Source of the DNA: Flavobacterium kingsejongi
GTDB taxonomy: Bacteria; Bacteroidota; Bacteroidia; Flavobacteriales; Flavobacteriaceae
Length of the DNA stretch: 64,000 nt
Assembly (NCBI RefSeq): GCF_003076475.1
Contig: NZ_CP020919.1
Coordinates: forward strand, 992,001-1,056,000
Reading direction: 5' to 3'
Made by a program: the position numbers and the translations under genes. Positions 37,917 through 46,900 of this stretch are shown piece after piece. The notes under the pieces are model-generated. The model was not told the origin of the DNA, did no database searches, and saw only the letters and a list, made by a program, of their open reading frames with translations. The number at the start of each line of letters is the position of its first letter. The stretch's first letter is position 1.

Positions 37917-40900
37917 TTATCTGTAGATCGTAACATGTCCTACGATCTCGCGATTCGTTCCATTGTTCAGGCGGATCACATACCAGTAATCTCCGGAGGG
38001 CAAAGCCACTCCTTCATAGACTCCATTCCAGGTTTCCCATTGTCGGATTGTGGCTACTTTCCTGCCACTACGGTCATGAAGATCGGTCATGATGTTCGGG
38101 TAATGCTCAATATGCAAAGGAGTCCAGGTATCATTTTCGCCATCGTTATTAGGCGTGAAGAAATTTGGCACTTCGATATCGATGAATACGACGACTATCT
38201 GTGTTATGGCTTCACACCCATTGGCATCTACTACTTTCACCGTATAGTTTCCGGAATGGGAGAACTGATATACCGGATTCGTACCATTATCATAATTGTT
38301 AAAATAATAACGATAGCCTGGCTGTCCGCCTTGTGCCGTAGCCCTGATCTGGTTGAGCCCTTCTTCCACCGCCGTTACGATTAGCGGTTGCGTGGCTGCC
38401 ACCGTAAAGGTTACATTTTGGGTGCAACCGGAGCTGTGCGCTACCGCAACGGTATACGTTCCCGGAGTAAGGTCATTAAATACAGGTTCCAGCTGACTTT
38501 GGCCGTTCAAGGTATAAACGACACTTGAAACCACATCCGGATGTACCGTAATGGTAACGGTATTGGAAGGTGCATTAGCGGCACAACCGTAGGCCACATG
38601 GGCCACCGGTTCTATTTTCACCCCGTTAGCCATAGGTACCATCAGTGGTGTAATACAGCCGTTGGCATCCCGAACCACAATAGTATAAGTTTGTCCTCCT
38701 GCCAGACCTTCATAGGTCAGTTGCCCGGAAACAAATGGCGCACCGTCCAGACTGGTAGCATAAGGTGCTACGCCACCGGAAATTGCAATGGTAAAGGAAG
38801 CATCTTCGTCCCCATAACATACTTCGGGGATTAGATCTGCCAAGGTTACCACCAATGCCGGCGGCCCATTGACGATCACATTCTGTATCCTGATACAGCC
38901 GTTACTGTCTTTTACATGTATGGTATACGTTCCCGGTAACAGGGTATCAAATACATTGGAAGCCCCATAATCATTTGTATTCGGTGAAATGGAATATACA
39001 TAAGGCCCGGTACCTGCACTTACATTCATGGTAATTTTCCCTATAGGATCCGAACCACAAACGACATGTTCTACCACGGGTAACGCGACCACCGGCACCC
39101 GCTGTGCTACAGTAAACGGTTCTGTTATTTCACAACCGTTAGTATGTTTTACCTTAAAAATATGGTCCCCATAAGGGATATTAGTAAATGTATTGTCAGC
39201 CTGATAGCTACCTCCATCCAGTGCAAAGGTCACATGACCTGATGCTTCTGCATTTACAGTAATCACCAGTTCGTTATCCGGTGTATTGTTAAAACAGCTG
39301 TAATTCATTTCATAAGTAGCGCTGAGCACAACCGGTTCTTCCAGGGTGATGGTCCTTCCGATCTCACAGCCATTGGCATCCCGAATGTAAATCGTGTAAG
39401 TCTGCCCGCCTGCCAGATTATCATAAATCACTTTTCCGATGACAAAATCATCCGGAAGGTTTGTATTAATACTGGTCGCATAAGGCGCTACGCCCCCACT
39501 CGGTTCCACCTGGATAATTCCAGTAGCGGTTCCCGCACATAGTTCTTCGCTCACCACAACCAGGTTACCATCCAGTGCCGCAGGCTCGGTAAGGGTCAGT
39601 ACGAGGCTTTGATAACACCCATTGGCATCCTGTACCCTAACGGTATAGGTACCTGCTCCCAAATTGCTGAACACCGGATTGGTCGTCCAATACTCCAGAT
39701 TCGGTGAAATGGCATACATAATGGTTCCGGTGCCTCCGGTAGCTGCAATACTAATACTTCCGGTAGCCTGTCCTGCACATCCTACATCCTGAAGTGTCGG
39801 TATGATGTTTAATGGTAATGGCTCGGTAATCGTAATCAGGCCAGAGTCCTTTTCACAATCCATACTGGTCACACGAATCCTGTAATTTCCGGATCCTAAT
39901 CCGGTAAATAATCCGTCCGGCTGTGAACCGTCGATCATCGTATTGGTAGTTGCCTCCCACAATTCATAGCTGTAATTGCCCAAACCTCCGTTGGCTGTAG
40001 CCCGGATAACGGCTCCGGTTTGCCCGGAACAATTGACTATGGCGCCGGTAAGATCCAAAAGAATATGCAGCTCCGGAACCGGGTGAATGGTAATGGTGTT
40101 GGTTCCTACGCTACAGCCATTGGCATCGCGTACAAAGTACTGATAACTGCCTGCCCCTACAGAAAAAGTAGGATTTGGCCCGAAATTGATCCCATCGGTG
40201 CTGTACTCATAAGGGCTTGTACCTCCGGTGGCTGTTACTGTTATCACGGCATCAGCCGTACAGGTTAATGCTGTTGTTTGTGCCAGTATACCGAGCAGTA
40301 CATCGGGCTGCGTTATGGTTACCGGTGACGCATCGGCCGTACAGGACCAGTTGTCTTTCACACTGATGGTGTAGGTTCCTGCTCCCAGGTTGGCAAATAC
40401 CGCACTGGCTTGTGGGCCGGTTGACAACCCGCTTTCATGATGGTATAACGTATACGTATAATTCATTCCCTGCCCTCCGGTAGCGGCAGCGGTAATTGTA
40501 GCTGTCCTGTCTCCAAAACACGCTACCGCAACCCTATCGGCGATCGCCGTTGCTGTAATGGGCACCGGCAGTACTAACGTACTATTTTCCGAAACGACAC
40601 AGCCTTTATCGTCTTTGACATTGACCTGGTAATTGCCTGCGGACAGATAGGTAAACAGGCCGTTACTGCTATAATCTGTGATTATGGTTCCGGTAGCCTG
40701 ATCCACAAGCTGATAGGCATATACTCCCCATCCTCCGGTGGCCTGGGCCCAGATTTCGCCCCTGTCGTTGGTACAGGTTACACTACCCCGTTCTGTAAGC
40801 GTAAGTTGTAGTGCGGCTCCTGGAGCTGCGATAGCGACCCCATTCGACACCTGGGTACAGGACGGTATATCAATAGCGGTTACTGCTACCGTCACGTTTC

Positions 40901-43900
40901 CACCCGGCAATCCGGCAATGGCCAATGGGTTTACGGAAGTATCCCCGGTACCCGTGGCAATTGGATTGCCTGCACTATCCAATACGGCATAATTATAGCC
41001 TCCGGTATAGCCTGAAATAGTAATTTCCAGTGCTCCGGTACTTGCCCCAAAGCAACTTACCGGAACAGTGGCTGTAGCGGCAACCTGCATAAAATCAAAA
41101 GGCAGTACGTCATACTGTTCAGTACTAAAACAGTTGGTTGTGGTATCGGTAATCCTGAAATAATAGGTTCCTACTGCCGGCAATACAAATGTAGGGCTGG
41201 CCTGTGGTGTCCCGGAAGGTAATAGTTGGTATGTAAAGTTCCCGGATCCCCCGGTAACCCCGATACTTACTTCTTCCCCAACCAGACAGGTGATCCTGCT
41301 CTCCATCGTTACCGAAGCTCCTACCATAGGCGTGAAGGACTGGACTGTTGCTGTTGCAGTCCCTTCACAGCCATTGGTATCATAGGCATAGATTGTCATA
41401 GTACCACCATTGATATTCGTGTACTGCACTACCGGGCTTGGCCCGTTTTGCAGTACTGCCCCGGTCGCCTCATCTATAAACTTATAGCCGGTATAGGTAC
41501 CGGATCCTCCTGTGATCAGTGCCGGATCGATCGTAATGACCGCCGTATTGAATGTATTTCCGGTGGTACAGCCAAATTCGACAACACTTACTGCGGCTGC
41601 CGGAATTGTAATTGCTGTAGGTGTTGTTACCGTCACGGTTTGTGTCAGTGCACAGGCTTTGGCTGACTGTACTGTAATGTCGTAGTTCCCGGCTGTTAAT
41701 CCTGTAAATACTGGATTATTTTGCCAGTTCACCCCGCCATCCCTGCTATAGGTATACGGTACATCGCTATTGCCAGGCTCCAGGCTCACGGTAATGGTAC
41801 CATTTGCAGCACCAAAACAGCTTACGGCTGTAGCCGTGGTTGTAAATGTTACGGCTACCGGTACCTCCAGTTGTACTGCAACCGGGCGTTCGCACGCTGT
41901 TGTAGTATCCTGTGTAATTACGGTATAGTTGCCTCCGGCTAATCCGGTAAAGGTATTGGAAGGCCCAAAAGGAACGAGTTCGGTACCGGTGCTATCTTCT
42001 AATTTATAGTTGAAATTTCCGGATCCTCCTGCCGGATTCATGGTAATCGTACCGTCAGCAATGCTACAGGCAGGATGTGTCACTACGGGAATTCCGGGAA
42101 CTAATGGCGGATGTATTTCTATCATAACCGTAGCTCCGCAATCATTGAGATCCCTGATGATCACAGTATGTGTGCCTGCACTGAGATTCGTATAATCAAA
42201 TGTATCGGCCTGGGTCTGGAATACGCCCCCGTCGAGACTGTAACGGTAAGGTGCTACACCATCGGCTACGCGGGTGACGCGGATGGTAAAATTACCATTG
42301 GTCGCACAGGCATCCGTAAGCACTGCCGTGATATCCGGTGTAGGATCGGTCGGTACTGTCACGACGGCTGAAGCCTGGATACAATTGTTGGCATCCCTGA
42401 TGTATACATTATAATCACCGCCATCGGTAGCCATTATATTGGCAGGTGTCCCTGCCCAGGTTGCGATTGTTGGTGCCGGGCTTCCATCGGGTACCAACTG
42501 GTATTCGTAGGGTGCTGTGCCGCCATCCGCAACTGCTGTAATACGGCCTGAACCGGCATTACAATTGGCATTTTTCGTCAGGTGGGCGCGTACTGAAAGT
42601 GCTACCGCTGCTTCTTCAATGGTGAAGACGGCCGAGGCCAGCTGACAGCCCTCTATTGACGGGTCTCCGCCTGTTTCGGTAAACAAAATATAATAGTCAC
42701 CCGGAGCCAGGTTGGCCCTAAAGTCGGTAACGGTAACCGTTTGTCCCGGAGTGAGTCCGGAACTGATACCTGCCGTTCCATTGGGCAGGTTGGTCAACGC
42801 ATGGTAGAGCTGGTAGCTCACCGCGGTTGTACTTGGATCATAATCGCTGAATTCAAATGAAATACGGCCATCTGCGGCACCCCTGCACCTTACGTTTTCA
42901 GGATGCATCACCGGCAATAGTGTAGATTGCGACGGAGTAGGAAGATCGGCCTGCCTGAAATAATGGCATCCTGTGGCATGATCGTAGACGGCAAAACTAT
43001 AGACGGCTCCGGGAATTAATCCGGTAAACGTATGGCTCAACCCGTCGGTACTATTGGGCACTACAAATCCGGTTGGATAGCGCTGTGCGGGATCTACTAC
43101 AATCGCAAATTCAAATGGCCCACCCAATATGGCTCCGCCTACGGTTACTTTTACAGTGGCACCGGAAACACAATCGGAGGTGATCAGGTCATATTCTATG
43201 TCGAGGGATTCGGGCGGTGAAGCCACGGCAATATCTTTGGTTTCCTTCGGACAGTTATTGGCATCGATGACCAGCACGGTGTAAAAACCAAAGTCTACAA
43301 CGGTGAAATCATGATCGGTAGCTGTCGTTGGGCCTTCGACATTCAGCTCTTCCCCGAGACTGTTGTACAGTTTGTAAATGTAAGGCCCGGTGCCACCGGT
43401 TACTCCCTGGATATGAACAATCCCAAAGAGGGTACCTCCGGTAAGGTCACAGGTAATGGGAGTAATCCCAATGGTATACTCAATCGGATCGGGTGCTGTG
43501 ATGACCAGGTTTTCGGTAGCGGTACAGCCTTTGGCATCGGTTAGGGTCACCTCGTAATGCCCTGCGGGTAATCCGGCAAGGTAATCGGGATAAGCGGTGC
43601 CTGCACCATCTGCAACGGTAATGTTAAAGGGTGCCTGCCCTTTAGTACCATCAATATCCACCCGGATCAGGGCTTTCCCCCCATAACATTGTATAGGATC
43701 GGTCGCTGTAACCGCTATTATTTCAGGGAATACGATCGGGTCAATAGTGATGATTGCCGTTTCGGCAGCGCAATCCAATGCATCTGTAATTTTAAACCTG
43801 TAGGTTCCGGGTGTAGCTGTAGGATAAACAAAACTGTTGCCTGTTAGCGCGACTTCCGGTCCATAGGGATTGCCATCAATAGCAACCTGGTACCGGAATA

Positions 43901-46900
43901 CTGCAGTTCCTCCGGATAGGGTAATGCTAATTTCGGCTTCGGGTGCGGGGCTACAATCTAAATTCTTGCTGAGTAAGGCGTTGGCCATCAGCTCGGGTTC
44001 AATAGTTGGTGTTATAGTCCCTACACAACCATAGGCATCTGTCACGGTAATGGTATAATCACCGGGTACCAGGCCTGCAAATAGTGCGCTGTCCTGTGCT
44101 GCCCCGCCATTTAGGGCATACCGGTAGGGTGCTACACCGCCGGCTACGGTTACCTGAATGGTGGCTCCGGAAGCACCGGAACACAGGTTGGAAGCGGCGC
44201 TCACGGTAACGGTAAGGGCTTCGGGATCCCTGATTTCAAATGTATCGAATACGAGGCAATTGCCATTATCAGTTACTTTTATTTCATACATTCCCGTGAT
44301 GGTAAGTGCGTCAAAAAAGCAACTTGCCCCTGTACTGCTTCCTGTGAAAACATCTCCATTGGGATCGGTGAGTTCATAGGCATACGGCAATGTTCCGCCT
44401 GTAGCGGCTATGGTTACGCTTCCTCCGTTAACACAGGTTTTATCGGTTACCACTTTGGTCATTTCCAGGGTTTCGGGTTCGGTAATGGTAAAGGTGAGCG
44501 GTACGATACAGGTTCCTGTCAGATAACTGTTTTGTACCTGTATGGTGTGTGTGCCCGCCCCGAAATTGTCGGTCAGGGTGAAGATCGGATCTTCGGCACT
44601 GTACCAGGTCGCGCCATTATCGGTACTAATCCCGTAATAGGGTTCCCCGATTTCCAAATTTCCACTGTTTTTTACCCGTATGGTTACGGTTCCATCGGCG
44701 GCCCCTTTACAGCTCACAGCGGTAACACTGATGAGTTCTGCCTCAAATTTCTTGTCTTCTATGTTTAACCTGGTGTAGTGCTCGCGTTCGCAGATTTCAG
44801 GAATCTGGTACACCTCGATATCATCCAGTGCCAGGTCATTTCCTTCTGTCACAATAGAATTGGTACGGATCACCAATTTCAACTGGCTGTTGGGCCCGGG
44901 ATTCAGGTGAATCTCATATTGGTTCCATATATTATTGCTTGGGATATTTCCGGTATCCTGGGAAGCCACGATGGCCCCTGTATTGTCTACCAGTTGAACC
45001 AAAATATTCGGTGGGCTCTTAGTGGTTGGGCTTCGCAGCAGGTTCATCGCATACATTGAAGTAATCAGGTCCTGGTTGGGATAGATATCACGGATTTGTT
45101 TTTCGTAAATAACACCTTCTAATCCGGCGACACTCCCTACATTCAATGCTAAGAAACGGCCATTTGGATTCCCGGTATGGTCCCTGGTATTTACCCACGA
45201 TACATTATTAGGGTTCAGTGCCTGAGTGACGCAATATTCTCCATCGTTGAGTTCGATATTGGGCCCGCAGGTCTTGGCCAGGGTTTGTGATTCATAACAG
45301 TATACCGGATCAATATTCGGGATGGAGGTATTAGGCCCTGCCCCAAAATCTTCGTGCAGCAGTATACTATTATTCAGTGGCCGTGTGGCAGTATAATAGG
45401 TAACAATGTCATGGTAACCCGGCAGTATCCCGGTAAAAACATTCCCGGTTTGTCTCGGGCCACCATCAATAGAATAGGCATATGTATAGTCGGTACTATC
45501 ATTGTGCATTGTTATTTCGGCCGTCCCATCACAGTGGTATAGGATTTCGTGGGTAAATACGGGAGGTGCCGGTTCCGGCTCGATAGTGACTTCCATTGAA
45601 AATTCACACCCTCCGGCATCCCTGATGTATACGGTAAAGGTACCGGCACCCAGGAAACCGACATTGGAAGGACCATAGGTCACCCCGTCAAAACTATAGG
45701 TATATGGTAGTGCGCCTCCTTCGGCATTGGTAATGTGCACCTCCGCCTTATGATTAACCGGATCGCAACTGATATCCTTTGCTACCCCTACGGATGCCTG
45801 TAAGGGCTGGTAGGGCCCGCTTACCACAACCGATTGTACCGGGCTTACACAATAGACTTCCGTAACCCCTCCCGAAGGATCGGTAATGGTACGAACTACA
45901 TACCGGATCAACACCTGATAGGTATTGGGAACAAGGTTGGTAAACAGTCCGGCATCCTGGTACGAGGTTCCGTTGTCAATACTGTATTGCAGAGTAAAGC
46001 CATAATCGTTGGTCACGATAAAGGCAATGGTACCCGCCGCTGCATTATAACAGGCTACTGCAGATCCGGTTACTGTAAACTCCGGGGCTATAGGTGCCCC
46101 AATTGTAACATCAGTTGTGGCTTCACAGCCCAGGGCATCCCTTACAAGTATGGGAAAAGTACCCGGTGTGGTTACTGGAAATAGGGCATCCGGTACGACA
46201 CTTCCATTAAATTCGTAGGTAAACGGAGCGGTACCGCCGCTCAGGCTCAGGGTAACTTCTCCGGGTTCACAGGTGATTTCCCGGGTTACGTTGGCCGCTA
46301 CAACCAAAGGATCGGGACTGGTGATTTCCCCATCTTCGGTACGTTCACATCCAGCATCTATAGTTGCTTTTACGGTGTACAGTCCGGGATTAACCCCGGT
46401 AAATGTATATTCGTCATCATCGGGCCCATTTAGAAGTCCCGAATCGGCAATCAGGCTGCTGCCCTGATACAGGCGGTAACGGTATTGTGGGGCACCTTCG
46501 GTCATTATGACCTGGATACTTCCGGGCCCGGCAGTACAAGTAGGGCTTTCCCATGTTACTGCCATCGCGGGTACGAGTTCTTTTACCTCAACATCCTGTA
46601 CTTTAAACGTACACTGATTTGGGTTTCCGGCAAAACCGGTCGCACGGATGTATACGGTGTGCAGTCCCGGCAGCAGGTTATCAAAAAAGGGATCGGCGGT
46701 AAAAGGCCCTGCTGCATCGAGGCTTAATTCATAGCCCGAAGCAGGGACATTGGTAACCAAAATGGAACCGCTTGTCGCGCATATTTTGTGCTGTACCTGT
46801 ACCTGTGGATCGAGTATATTTTTATATACATTAAAATAAAAGGTTTGGAAACAACCATTCTGATAGGTGATTACCATGCGCCATTGCCCTGCAGTATCGG